Below, one piece after another: positions 19,240 through 28,099 of a stretch of DNA of 64,000 nucleotides; within the stretch, counting starts at the first letter, position 1, and every line of letters starts with the position of its first letter. The stretch lies in assembly GCA_019800895.1 (NCBI GenBank), contig JAHVKF010000004.1, forward strand, positions 96,888 to 160,887, written 5' to 3'. The notes beneath the pieces are model-generated. The model saw only the letters and a program-made list of their open reading frames with translations. It was not told the DNA's origin and searched no databases. Source of the stretch: Halomonas denitrificans (GTDB lineage Bacteria > Pseudomonadota > Gammaproteobacteria > Xanthomonadales > Wenzhouxiangellaceae). A program made the translations under genes and the position numbers.

Positions 19240-19264
19240 GACCGGGTCCGCCACGGACCCGGTC
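19240..19264 (+). terminator. Hairpin terminator after dsbC
   Basis: Perfect 10-bp stem GACCGGGTCC / GGACCCGGTC with a GCCAC loop, 12 bases after the dsbC stop. The following bases (GTTCGC) are not T-rich, so termination may be weak or Rho-assisted. Confidence 0.6.
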
Positions 19265-19403
19265 GTTCGCGCCGGCGCGTGCCCGGCCGTGACGCCGCGC
19301 GCGAATCGATTCGCCTCGACGAATCCATCCCGCCAGACGGGATTTCACGCGCGCCTCCTGGTCCCGACGTTCGAAGGGCCGCCGGAGCCAGTGGCCGCGG
19401 CGA

Positions 19404-19426
19404 TATAATCCCGACTTCGCCGAAGT
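19404..19426 (+). promoter_or_regulatory. purL promoter -10 with overlapping palindrome
   Basis: A perfect TATAAT at 19404-19409, with no good -35 at 16-18 bases. A start near 19416 would fall inside the palindrome ACTTCGCCGAAGT, which could bind a repressor or form a 5' hairpin. The sequence TATAATCCCG is shared with the gspE promoter at 24122. Confidence 0.5.
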
Positions 19427-19535
19427 GGGCCGATCCGGTGTTCTGCCTCTCCCGTCCTGCACCAAGCCGAACGCGTCCGCGACGCGGAGTCCGGCCGCGC
19501 TTCGACCCGCTCGTCCTGCCCGGGAGATTCGCCCG

Positions 19536-22500
19536 ATGAAATTCCTGCTCGGCCGCGGTGGGCTTCCGCGGTTCAAGATCGCCGCCCTCGCCGACGCGCT
19601 GGGGCGGAGCCTCGGCACCCGCGTCCAGCTCTCCAGCCGCGAACTGCTGATGCTCGACCTGCCGGAGCCGGTCTGGTCATCCCATTCGCGCGATCTTCGT
19701 CGCCTGCTCGACGCCGAACCCCTGACCGACGATCGCGTTGCGCCCGATTCCCTGTTCGTGGTTCCCCGACGCGGCATGATCAGCCCCTGGGCCAGCAAGG
19801 CGGCCGACATCCTGCAGCGTTGTCACGTCGAGGGTGTACGGCGCATCGAGCGCGGCTGGTGGATCCGCCTGGACGGCATCTCCCCGGAGCGGCTCGACGG
19901 CGAGGCCCGCGATCTCCTGCACGACCGGATGACCGAGGCCCTGGTCGATGAGCTCGGCGACCTCGAGGGCTGGTTCGCGCCGCTGGACCCGGAGCCGCTG
20001 GCTCACGTGGCCCTCGGCGACGACCCGGCGGGCGCGCTTTCGGCCGCGAACCGGCGCATGGGCCTGGCGCTGAACGACGAAGAGATCGACTACCTCGCCG
20101 CCGCCTACGCGGAAATGGGCCGTGCACCGACCGATGCCGAACTGATGATGTTCGCCCAGGCCAACTCCGAGCACTGCCGACACAAGATCTTTAATGCGTC
20201 CTGGACGGTCGACGGCGAGGCGCTCGAAGGCTCGCTCTTCGGCATGATTCGCGAGACCCATCGCAACGTGCCCGACGGCGTCAAGGTGGCCTACGACGAC
20301 AACGCTGCGGTGCTCGAGGGCTTCGACGGCGAACTCCTCGATACGGGGATCGACGATCCGACCTGGCGCGCGGTCCCGCTCCGGCAGCACATCCAGATCA
20401 AGGTCGAAACGCACAATCACCCGACCGCCATCTCCCCCGACCCGGGTGCGGCGACGGGCGCCGGCGGCGAGATCCGGGACGAGGCGGCGACCGGGCGGGG
20501 CGGCCGCCCGGTGGCCGGACTGACCGGCTTCAGCGTCTCGGACCTGAGAATTCCCGGCTTCGAGCGGCCGTGGGAAACCGCGCCCCCGCCGCCGTCGCGG
20601 CTGGCGGCGCCACTGGACATCATGATCGAGGCGCCGATCGGCTCGGCCCGCTACAACAACGAGTTCGGCCGGCCCAATCTAGGCGGCTATTTCCGTGCCT
20701 GGTCGGCTTCGACCGACGACGGCCAGGAACGGCGGCTCTGGGGCTACTACAAGCCGATCATGATCGCCGGCGGCGCCGGCGTGATCGCCGAGGGACAGAC
20801 CGAGAAACTGCCGCTGGCGGCGGGTCACCGGGTGATCGTGCTGGGCGGTCCGGCCATGTTGATCGGGCTCGGCGGCGGCGCCGCCTCGTCCGTGCATTCC
20901 GGCCAGTCCTCGGAAGATCTCGACTACGCCTCGGTACAGCGCGCCAACCCGGAAATGGAACGACGCTGCCAGGAAGTGATCGACCGCTGCTGGACGCTCG
21001 GCGCGGACAACCCGATCGCGTCGATCCACGACGTCGGCGCCGGCGGGCTGTCGAACGCCATCCCGGAGTTGCTCCACGACGGCGGGGTCGGGGCCGAGCT
21101 CGAACTCCGCGCGATTCCCGCCGCCGATGCCTCGCTGTCGCCGATGGCGATCTGGTGCAACGAGTCGCAGGAGCGGTACGTGATGGCGGTCGCCGAACGC
21201 GACATGGACCGCTTCCGTGCGATCTGCGAGCGCGAGCGCTGCCCGTATGCCGACCTCGGCCCGGCGACCGGGGAACACCGGCTCCGGCTGCACGACGGCG
21301 AGGCCGACGCACCGGTCGACCTGGATCTCGACGTGCTGCTCGGCAAGACCCCGAGCCTGGCGATGGACGTCACGCGCCGCGCGGTCCCTGTGCGTGATGA
21401 AGGGCTCGAGGGCGTTTCCGCCGACGAAGCGCTCGATGCGGTCCTGCGCGTTCCTTCCGTCGGCAGCAAGCAGTTCCTGATCACCATCGGCGACCGCACG
21501 GTGGGCGGCCTGAGCGCGCGCGACCAGATGGTCGGTCCGTGGCAGGTCCCGGTGGCCGATTGCGCGCTCACCCTGACCGACTACGCCCATCACACCGGCA
21601 CGGCGATGGCGATGGGTGAACGCACGCCGCTGGCGGTCTGGGATGCGCCCGCATCGGGCCGCATGGCCGTCGCCGAGGCCTTGACCAACCTGGCGGGAAC
21701 GGTGCTCTCGGGGCGGCGATCGATCAAGCTGTCCGCGAACTGGATGGCGGCCAGCGGCGCACCCGGCCAGGACGCGGCGCTGCGCGAGACCGTCGAGGCC
21801 GTCGCCCGATCGTTCTGCCGCAGCCTGGAGCTGGCGATCCCGGTCGGCAAGGATTCGCTGTCGATGCAGACCCGCTGGTCGGACGGTGGCGAGGACCGCA
21901 CGATGACCGCGCCCGTGTCGCTGATCGTCTCGGCTTTCGCGCCGGTGGCCGACGTGCGGCGCTCGGTCACGCCCGAGCTGCGCCTGGATGCCGGACCCAG
22001 CGAGCTGGTGCTGCTGGCCTTGCCGGGCCAGCGGCTGGGTGGCTCGGCGTTGAGCCAGGCGCTGGACCGGCCGCTCGGGCCGGTCCCCGACGTGGATTCC
22101 GCCGAGCGCTTCGCCGCCCTGTTCGACACGGTGCAGGCGCTGGTTGCCGACGACCTTGCGCTGGCCCTGCACGACCGGTCCGACGGCGGGCTGGCGGTCA
22201 GCGTGCTGGAAATGGCGCTGGCGGGCCACGCTGGGGTCGCGCTGGAGCTGCCCGATGGCGTGGACCCCGTTGCCATGCTGTTCAACGAGGAGATCGGTTT
22301 CGTCGTGCAGACGCGTGCGGCCGATCGGGACCGGATCGAGCGCCGGCTCGCGACGGCCGGCCTCGATGGAACGATGACCGTGCTCGGTCGGATCTCGGGC
22401 GACGACCGGCTGGTCGTCGAGCAGAACGGCACCGCGCTGCTCGATCGGCGCCTGCCCGACCTGCACCAGGCGTGGTCGGAGACGAGCTGGCAGATCCAGC

Positions 22501-23384
22501 GCCTGCGCGATCATCCCGACTGCGCCGACGAGGAATTCGGGCAGCTTGCCGACTGGTCGCGACCGGGGCTGTCGCCGGTGGTTACCTTCGAGCCGGCCGC
22601 GCCGGCTGCCGTGGGGCGAGCCCGCCCGCGGGTCGCGATCCTGCGCGAGCAGGGCGTGAACGGCCAGCGCGAGATGGCCCAGGCGTTCCATGCCGCCGGC
22701 TTCGAGGCGGTCGACGTCCACATGAGCGACCTCGAGCACGGGCGGCAGACGCTGACCGGCTTCCGGGGCCTGGCCGCCTGCGGCGGGTTCTCCTTCGGCG
22801 ACGTGCTCGGTGCCGGACAGGGCTGGGCGCGCTCGATCCGCTTCAGCCGGCGCCTGAGCGAGCAGTTCGAGGCGTTCTTCACCGACGAATCGACCTTCGC
22901 CCTGGGCGTGTGCAACGGCTGCCAGATGCTCAGCGCGCTGGCCCCGCTGATTCCCGGTACGTCGAACTGGCCGCGCTTCGAACACAACCGGTCACGCCAG
23001 TTCGAGGCGCGCCTGAGCCTGGTCGAGATCGTCGATTCGCCGTCGGTGCTGCTGGCCGGAATGGCCGGAAGCCGCCTGCCGGTGGCCAGCGCCCACGGCG
23101 AAGGGCGCGCGGTGTTCGCCGACGAGGCCGCGCAGGCCGGGGCCCGGGTCGCGGTGCGCTACGTCGACGGTCACGGCCGTCCTGCCGAGACCTATCCCGA
23201 CAACCCGAACGGCTCGCCGGCGGGCATCACCGGCCTGGCGAGCGACGACGGCCGGGTGACCATCCTGATGCCCCACCCGGAGCGCCTGCTGCGCGCGGTC
23301 AATTACTCCTGGGCGCCGCCGGAATGGGGCGACTGGTCGCCGTGGACGCGGATGTTCGAGAACGCCCGCCAGTGGGTAGACTAG
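19536..23384 (+). CDS. purL: Phosphoribosylformylglycinamidine synthase
   Basis: 1282 aa from ATG 19536 (MKFLLGRGGLPRFK), close to E. coli PurL (1295). It converts FGAR, glutamine and ATP to FGAM in purine synthesis. The N-terminal domain, two AIRS-like ATP-binding halves (ETHNHPTAISPDPGAATGAGG; HDRSDGGLAVSVLEMAL) and the C-terminal class I glutamine amidotransferase domain are all present, the last with nucleophile Cys1126 in LGVCNGCQML and the His/Glu pair in MPHPERLLR near 1245. This is the large single-chain type. It lies alone between dsbC and a small membrane-protein gene that starts 32 bases after its stop. Confidence 0.98.
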   Translation: MKFLLGRGGLPRFKIAALADALGRSLGTRVQLSSRELLMLDLPEPVWSSHSRDLRRLLDAEPLTDDRVAPDSLFVVPRRGMISPWASKAADILQRCHVEGVRRIERGWWIRLDGISPERLDGEARDLLHDRMTEALVDELGDLEGWFAPLDPEPLAHVALGDDPAGALSAANRRMGLALNDEEIDYLAAAYAEMGRAPTDAELMMFAQANSEHCRHKIFNASWTVDGEALEGSLFGMIRETHRNVPDGVKVAYDDNAAVLEGFDGELLDTGIDDPTWRAVPLRQHIQIKVETHNHPTAISPDPGAATGAGGEIRDEAATGRGGRPVAGLTGFSVSDLRIPGFERPWETAPPPPSRLAAPLDIMIEAPIGSARYNNEFGRPNLGGYFRAWSASTDDGQERRLWGYYKPIMIAGGAGVIAEGQTEKLPLAAGHRVIVLGGPAMLIGLGGGAASSVHSGQSSEDLDYASVQRANPEMERRCQEVIDRCWTLGADNPIASIHDVGAGGLSNAIPELLHDGGVGAELELRAIPAADASLSPMAIWCNESQERYVMAVAERDMDRFRAICERERCPYADLGPATGEHRLRLHDGEADAPVDLDLDVLLGKTPSLAMDVTRRAVPVRDEGLEGVSADEALDAVLRVPSVGSKQFLITIGDRTVGGLSARDQMVGPWQVPVADCALTLTDYAHHTGTAMAMGERTPLAVWDAPASGRMAVAEALTNLAGTVLSGRRSIKLSANWMAASGAPGQDAALRETVEAVARSFCRSLELAIPVGKDSLSMQTRWSDGGEDRTMTAPVSLIVSAFAPVADVRRSVTPELRLDAGPSELVLLALPGQRLGGSALSQALDRPLGPVPDVDSAERFAALFDTVQALVADDLALALHDRSDGGLAVSVLEMALAGHAGVALELPDGVDPVAMLFNEEIGFVVQTRAADRDRIERRLATAGLDGTMTVLGRISGDDRLVVEQNGTALLDRRLPDLHQAWSETSWQIQRLRDHPDCADEEFGQLADWSRPGLSPVVTFEPAAPAAVGRARPRVAILREQGVNGQREMAQAFHAAGFEAVDVHMSDLEHGRQTLTGFRGLAACGGFSFGDVLGAGQGWARSIRFSRRLSEQFEAFFTDESTFALGVCNGCQMLSALAPLIPGTSNWPRFEHNRSRQFEARLSLVEIVDSPSVLLAGMAGSRLPVASAHGEGRAVFADEAAQAGARVAVRYVDGHGRPAETYPDNPNGSPAGITGLASDDGRVTILMPHPERLLRAVNYSWAPPEWGDWSPWTRMFENARQWVD

Positions 23385-23415
23385 GAGCCTTCGGACAGGC
23401 CGCAGGTCGGACACC

Positions 23416-24045
23416 ATGAGCGACGATCGATCCCCGGAAACGGCGGGTGGGCCCGCCCCCGAAGAGGACGCCACCGGCAACCCCATCAAGGAGATGTTCC
23501 TGCTGGCGCTGCTCTACCTGCCGCTGGGCTTCTTCCTGTGGTTCTACCTGGCCTCGGTGCTGATGTGGTTTCCGACCCGCCTGGTCGACTGGGCGCTGAC
23601 CGGGTTCTTCCCGGACATCTTCCGTGACGTCGTCCAGCTCGGCTACCGCCTCGAGATCCAGCTCGAATTCGTTCGGCCCGAGGGACGGATCGCGCTCGCC
23701 GACCGCGAGATCATGATCTATGCCTGGGGCATGGCGCTGCTGTTCGGGCTGATCATGGCCACGCCGATGTCGGCGAAGCGCCGCCTGGCGCAGATGGGCA
23801 TCGGCTACGTCGTGGTGTCCCTGGTCACGGCCTGGGGTGCCTTCTGGGACGCGATGAAGGAAGTCGCCTTCAAGGTCCAGCCGGAAGGGGTCGCCGCCAT
23901 CGCCCAGAGCGCGGTGAGCCCGACCATGATTGCGCTGTTCTACCAGCTGGGCTACCTGATGCTGCCGGCCGTGATCCCCCTGGCGACCTGGATCCTGATG
24001 AACCGTCCGTTCCTCGAGGACGTGGTGCTGTCCCGCCGGCGCTGA
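23416..24045 (+). CDS. Four-helix membrane protein, probably exosortase H-associated
   Basis: 209 aa. After a 25-residue polar N-terminus the protein has four hydrophobic segments: IKEMFLLALLYLPLGFFLWF (about 26-52), IYAWGMALLFGLIMATPMS (98-118), GIGYVVVSLVTAWGAFWDAM (125-150) and FYQLGYLMLPAVIPLATWIL (175-197). The LALLYLPLxFFLWFY start and the LGYLMLPAVxP ending resemble proteins I recall being annotated as exosortase H-associated membrane proteins; this is memory, not a search. The exosortase itself is not in the window, but an IPTL-CTERM substrate is (51626-60193). It sits between purL and gspE. Confidence 0.55.
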   Translation: MSDDRSPETAGGPAPEEDATGNPIKEMFLLALLYLPLGFFLWFYLASVLMWFPTRLVDWALTGFFPDIFRDVVQLGYRLEIQLEFVRPEGRIALADREIMIYAWGMALLFGLIMATPMSAKRRLAQMGIGYVVVSLVTAWGAFWDAMKEVAFKVQPEGVAAIAQSAVSPTMIALFYQLGYLMLPAVIPLATWILMNRPFLEDVVLSRRR

Positions 24046-24121
24046 GCGCCACCTGCGCGAACCCGGCGGAACCACACCGCCGCCGGGGCTGTCCATTGCA
24101 GGCGTTGCAGGAAAGGACCCG

Positions 24122-24134
24122 TATAATCCCGGCC
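24122..24134 (+). promoter_or_regulatory. gspE promoter -10 placed for a leaderless transcript
   Basis: Perfect TATAAT at 24122-24127 followed by CCCGGCC and the gspE ATG at 24135, so RNA would start at or next to the initiation codon. The nearest purine-rich stretch (AAAGGA, 24112-24117) is too far upstream to act as a ribosome site. A TTGCAG at 24096 is a poor -35 with a 20-base spacer. Confidence 0.5.
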
Positions 24135-25886
24135 ATGGAAAATGCTCTGACCGCCACCGGCGAGACCGACCTGTTGCCGCAGGTCGGCGACCACCTCGAG
24201 GACCGCGCGGCCGATCTGTGCCAGCTGATGATCGCCCAGGGCCGGTTGCGCGCCGAGGACCTGGCGCGGGCACGCGCCTACCGCGAGCAGCACGGCGGCA
24301 ATCTGCTGACCCTGCTGGTCCGCCTGGGCCTGGTCTCGGAGCGCGACCTGGCCTCGGCCCAGTCCGAGCTGCTCGGCATTCCGCTGTTTTCCGAGAAGGA
24401 CTACCCGGAGCAGACACCGGACATCGATTCGGTCTCGACGCGGTTCATGAAGCAGCAGCACCTGGTGCCGGTCAAGGTCGAGGACGACACGCTGCACGTG
24501 GTCATGGCCGATCCGCAGAACCCGGCCATGCTCAAGGCGCTTCGCATGGCCACCGGTCTGAAGGTCGAGCCGAGCGTCGGCATCACCTCGGAGATCGACA
24601 ACGCGATCGAGCGTTACTTCGGCGGCGGTCGCAGCGCCATGGGCCAGATCGCCGAGGGGCTGGGCGCCGACGTCGAGAGCGACGACGAGGAGAACGTCGA
24701 GCACCTGCGGGACCTTGCCTCCGAAGCGCCGGTCATCCGCCTGGTCAACCTGATTCTCGGTCGCGCGGTCGAAGCGCGGGCGTCGGACATCCACATCGAG
24801 CCCTTCGAGAACCGGCTGAAGGTGCGCTACCGCGTCGACGGCGTGCTGCAGGAAGTCGAGGCCCCGCCGGCCCGATCGACGGCCGCGGTGATCTCGCGCG
24901 TGAAGATCATGGCCAAGCTCAACATCGCCGAGCGACGGCTGCCGCAGGACGGCCGGATCATGCACCGGGTCTCGGGCAAGGAACTGGACCTGCGCGTGTC
25001 CACCGTGCCGACCTCGCACGGCGAGAGCGTCGTGATGCGCATTCTCGACCGCGAAGCCGTGACCCTGGACTTCGGCAGCCTCGGCTTTGCCGAAGACACC
25101 CGCGATGCCTTCATCAAGGCGCTGGAGATGCCGCACGGCATTATCCTGGTCACCGGCCCGACCGGGTCCGGCAAGACCACCACGCTGTACACCGCCCTGA
25201 GCCAGCTCAATTCGCCGGAACGCAAGATCATCACGGTCGAGGACCCGGTCGAGTACCAGCTCGAAGGCGTCAACCAGATCCAGGCCAAGTCGTCGATCGG
25301 GCTGAACTTCGCCGCCGCGCTGCGCGCCATCGTGCGCCAGGACCCGGACGTGATCATGATCGGCGAAATGCGCGACCTGGAAACCGCCAAGATCGCGATC
25401 CAGTCCGCGCTGACCGGTCACCTCGTGCTCTCCACGCTGCACACCAACGACGCCGCCGGCGGCGTGACCCGGATGCTCGACATGGGCGTGGAAGACTACC
25501 TGCTCACGTCCACGGTCAACGCGATCATGGCCCAGCGCCTGGTTCGCCGCCTGGACCCGGAAACCCGAGAGCCGTTCCAGGCCCTGCCGGAGATGGTCGA
25601 GGAGCTCGGCCTGCGCGAACTGACCGACGCCGACCCGATCACGCTTTATCGGCCGGGCACCTCCGAGGTCAATCCGACCGGCTACAAGGGGCGGTCGAGC
25701 ATCATCGAACTGCTGACCATGACCGACGAACTCCGCCGGATGGTGATGAAGCAGGCTACCGCCGGCGAACTCGAGCGCCAGGCGGTCGCCGAAGGCATGC
25801 GCACCATGTACCAGGACGGCATGCTCAAGGCGCTCAACGGGGTGACCAGCGTCGAGGAAGTCCTGCGCGTGACGCAGGAAGCCTGA
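24135..25886 (+). CDS. gspE: Type II secretion ATPase GspE
   Basis: 583 aa from ATG 24135 (MENALTATGE). Two N-terminal regulatory domains (GspE_N type, about 20-190) precede the motor domain with Walker A GPTGSGKTTTL near residue 343, the Asp box ITVEDPVEYQLEGVNQIQ, Walker B IGEMRD near 409 and a His box LVLSTLHTNDAAG. The hexamer powers pseudopilus assembly at the inner membrane. Unusually, the C-terminal zinc-binding region, usually LCPxC...GCxxCxxTGYxGR, here reads LDPETREPF...GTSEVNPTGYKGR: all four cysteines are gone. First gene of the operon, 10 bases before gspF. Confidence 0.96.
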   Translation: MENALTATGETDLLPQVGDHLEDRAADLCQLMIAQGRLRAEDLARARAYREQHGGNLLTLLVRLGLVSERDLASAQSELLGIPLFSEKDYPEQTPDIDSVSTRFMKQQHLVPVKVEDDTLHVVMADPQNPAMLKALRMATGLKVEPSVGITSEIDNAIERYFGGGRSAMGQIAEGLGADVESDDEENVEHLRDLASEAPVIRLVNLILGRAVEARASDIHIEPFENRLKVRYRVDGVLQEVEAPPARSTAAVISRVKIMAKLNIAERRLPQDGRIMHRVSGKELDLRVSTVPTSHGESVVMRILDREAVTLDFGSLGFAEDTRDAFIKALEMPHGIILVTGPTGSGKTTTLYTALSQLNSPERKIITVEDPVEYQLEGVNQIQAKSSIGLNFAAALRAIVRQDPDVIMIGEMRDLETAKIAIQSALTGHLVLSTLHTNDAAGGVTRMLDMGVEDYLLTSTVNAIMAQRLVRRLDPETREPFQALPEMVEELGLRELTDADPITLYRPGTSEVNPTGYKGRSSIIELLTMTDELRRMVMKQATAGELERQAVAEGMRTMYQDGMLKALNGVTSVEEVLRVTQEA

Positions 25887-25896
25887 GCGCGAGGCG

Positions 25897-27108
25897 ATGC
25901 CGATCTTCGAATACAAGGCGGTCACGCCGGCCGGGGAAACCCTGACCGGCGAGATGGAAGCGCCCAGCGCCGACCTCGTCGTCGCCCATATCCAGGAAAC
26001 CGGCAATATCCCGGTCCAGGCGAAGGAAGTCGGCGCGGGGTTCCGGCTCGAGACCCTGTTCCGCGGCCGCCAGGGCCTTTCGCAACGCGAGATCGGCGAC
26101 CTGACGGGCCAGCTGGCGACGCTGCTCGGCGCCGGCCTGCCGCTCGATCGATCGCTGGGCATCCTGGTGGAACTGGCCGAGAACGAGCGCGTCGAACGGC
26201 TGCTGTCGAAGGTCCGCGACCGGGTCCGCGAGGGCATCTCGCTGTCCGAGGCCCTGGAAGAGCGACACGGCGTGTTCTCGCGCTTCTACATCAACATGGT
26301 GCGCGCCGGCGAACTGGGCGGCGCGCTGGACCAGACCCTGGCGCGCATGTCGGAATACCTCGAGCGCGCCAAGGAACTCCGGGACGGTGTGGTCTCGGCG
26401 CTGATCTATCCCGCGCTGCTGGTCATCCTGGCGATCGCTTCGTTGATGCTGCTGATGATCTACGTCATCCCGCAGTTCACGCCGATGTTCGAGGACTTCG
26501 GTGCCGACCTGCCGCTGATGACCAGGATCGTGGTCGGCATCGGTGAAGTGCTCAGGGGCTACTGGTGGGCGCTGGCCGGCGGCGCCGCGTTGATCGCCTT
26601 GTGGTTCCGCGGCCAGATGGCCCGGCCGGCCACGCGCCTGCGCTGGGACGGCCGGTTCCTGGCCACCAGGTGGGTCGGCGACGTGATCGCCAAGATCGAG
26701 ATGGCCCGCCTGGCCCGGACCACCGGCACCCTGTTGATCAACGGCGTGCCGCTGCTGTCGGCGATCTCGATCTCGCGCAACGTGATGACCAATACGGTGC
26801 TCCGCGAGGACGTCGGCCAGGCGGCGAAGAAGGTCAAGACCGGCACGCCGCTGGCCCGCGCGCTGAACGAGAGCGGCCATTTCCCCCGCCTGGCGCTGCA
26901 GATGATCAATGTCGGCGAGGAAACGGGACAGCTCGACGCGATGCTGCTGAAGGTCGCCGACACCTACGATCGCGAGGTCAAGACCACGATCGACCGGCTG
27001 ATGGCGTTGCTGGTGCCGGCCCTGACCCTCGGCCTGGCGGCGGTGATCGGCGTGATCGTGATGTCGGTGCTGATGGCGATCCTGAGCATCAACGAACTGG
27101 TCGGATAG
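25897..27108 (+). CDS. gspF: Type II secretion inner-membrane platform protein GspF
   Basis: 403 aa, standard family length. Two homologous cytoplasmic T2SF domains (about 67-190 and 270-392) alternate with membrane helices near 168-192 (LIYPALLVILAIASLMLLMI), 220-240 and 372-395. Typical motifs are RQLATLLGAGLPL-like GQLATLLGAGLPLDRSL and LINGVPLLSAI. GspF links the GspE motor to pseudopilin assembly. An 83-base gap separates it from gspG. Confidence 0.97.
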   Translation: MPIFEYKAVTPAGETLTGEMEAPSADLVVAHIQETGNIPVQAKEVGAGFRLETLFRGRQGLSQREIGDLTGQLATLLGAGLPLDRSLGILVELAENERVERLLSKVRDRVREGISLSEALEERHGVFSRFYINMVRAGELGGALDQTLARMSEYLERAKELRDGVVSALIYPALLVILAIASLMLLMIYVIPQFTPMFEDFGADLPLMTRIVVGIGEVLRGYWWALAGGAALIALWFRGQMARPATRLRWDGRFLATRWVGDVIAKIEMARLARTTGTLLINGVPLLSAISISRNVMTNTVLREDVGQAAKKVKTGTPLARALNESGHFPRLALQMINVGEETGQLDAMLLKVADTYDREVKTTIDRLMALLVPALTLGLAAVIGVIVMSVLMAILSINELVG

Positions 27109-27191
27109 ACACGTCGGATGGAGGCACGCGCGAGGTGCGGGGGAATTCTCCGCCGTCGCCGCGGTCGAATCGAAGCATGAAGGAGTCGAAC

Positions 27192-27614
27192 ATGAACGCA
27201 ATGCATTCCAAGTCCGCCGCCGGCGGTTTCTCGCTGATCGAACTGCTGGTCGTGCTGGTCATCCTCGGCATGATCGCCGGCCTGGTCGTGCCCAACATCA
27301 TGGGCCGCAGCGAGGACGCCAAGGCGCGCACCGCCGTCGCGGAAATCCAGCGCCTGTCGATGGCCGTCGACGAGTTCTACCTCGATACGGGGCGTGCGCC
27401 GCGCGAACTGCGCGAGCTGGTCGAGGAGCCGGCCAACGTTTCGAACTGGAACGGGCCCTACGTGAACAACTCGAACCTCGAGGATCCGTGGCAGAACCCG
27501 TACCAGTACCGGTACCCGGGCGAGCACCGTGACTTCGACCTGCTGTCCTACGGCGCCGACGGCTCGCCCGGCGGTGAAGGCGCGGCGAAGGACGTCGCCA
27601 ACTGGGAGCAATGA
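27192..27614 (+). CDS. gspG: Major pseudopilin GspG
   Basis: 140 aa. ATG 27192 is chosen over ATG 27177 because AAGGAG lies seven bases upstream. The prepilin peptidase site is AAGG-FSLIELLVVLVILG, with Glu at +5 and a hydrophobic helix. The C-terminal SYGADGSPGGEGAAKDVANW is the calcium-binding loop of the family. GspG polymerises into the pseudopilus that pushes substrates through GspD. The gene has the strongest ribosome site in the operon, as expected for the major subunit. It overlaps gspH by four bases. Confidence 0.97.
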   Translation: MNAMHSKSAAGGFSLIELLVVLVILGMIAGLVVPNIMGRSEDAKARTAVAEIQRLSMAVDEFYLDTGRAPRELRELVEEPANVSNWNGPYVNNSNLEDPWQNPYQYRYPGEHRDFDLLSYGADGSPGGEGAAKDVANWEQ

Positions 27615-28099
27615 CCGATACGGGACGTCGACCTGCGCCGATCCCGAGCAGGGGGCGTACGTCCGGTTTCAGCCTGATCGAGCTGATGATCGTGATGGTC
27701 CTGGTCATCGCATTGTTCGGGCTGGTCGGGACTTCGATCAGCCGATCTCTCCGGGGGGCGGAGCTGCGCAACGAGGCGCGCGAGATCATCGCCGGGCTGC
27801 GCCATACGCGTGGCCGGGCGATCGTGGAACGGGCCGAGACGGTGTTCCGCGTCGATGCCGATGCGCGCACCTGGCAGGCCGCCGGCGAGGAGACCCGCCA
27901 GCTGCCCGAGGGGCTCGACATCACCCTGACCACCGCGCGTTCGGAATTGACCGGCGAGAACGCCGGCGGCATCCGCTTCTATCCCGACGGCGCTTCGACC
28001 GGCGGCAGCGTGCTGCTCAGCGTCGACGACCGCGAGTGGTTCGTCACCGTGGGCTGGCTGACCGGTGAGATCAGCCAGGACGCTCCGGAGGACTCGTGA
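27611..28099 (+). CDS. gspH: Minor pseudopilin GspH
   Basis: 162 aa. A 19-residue basic leader precedes the cleavage site TSG-FSLIELMIVMVLVIAL. The rest is a small beta domain typical of GspH/FimT (GIRFYPDGASTGGSVLL). As a minor pseudopilin it connects the GspG fibre to the GspIJK tip. The start overlaps the gspG stop and the end overlaps gspI. Confidence 0.93.
   Translation: MTDTGRRPAPIPSRGRTSGFSLIELMIVMVLVIALFGLVGTSISRSLRGAELRNEAREIIAGLRHTRGRAIVERAETVFRVDADARTWQAAGEETRQLPEGLDITLTTARSELTGENAGGIRFYPDGASTGGSVLLSVDDREWFVTVGWLTGEISQDAPEDS

Larger units (their letters stand above)
19228..19535. other. dsbC-purL intergenic region
   Basis: 308 bases. It contains the dsbC hairpin terminator (19240-19264), a perfect TATAAT box (19404-19409) and a 13-base palindrome ACTTCG-C-CGAAGT (19414-19426) that would overlap the transcription start. 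The remaining leader of about 110 bases before purL shows no other clear signal. Confidence 0.6.

Noticed and set aside
20679..22985. A 768-codon minus-strand frame opposite purL
   Set aside because: Shadow of purL; composition is His/Gln/Arg-rich with no motif.
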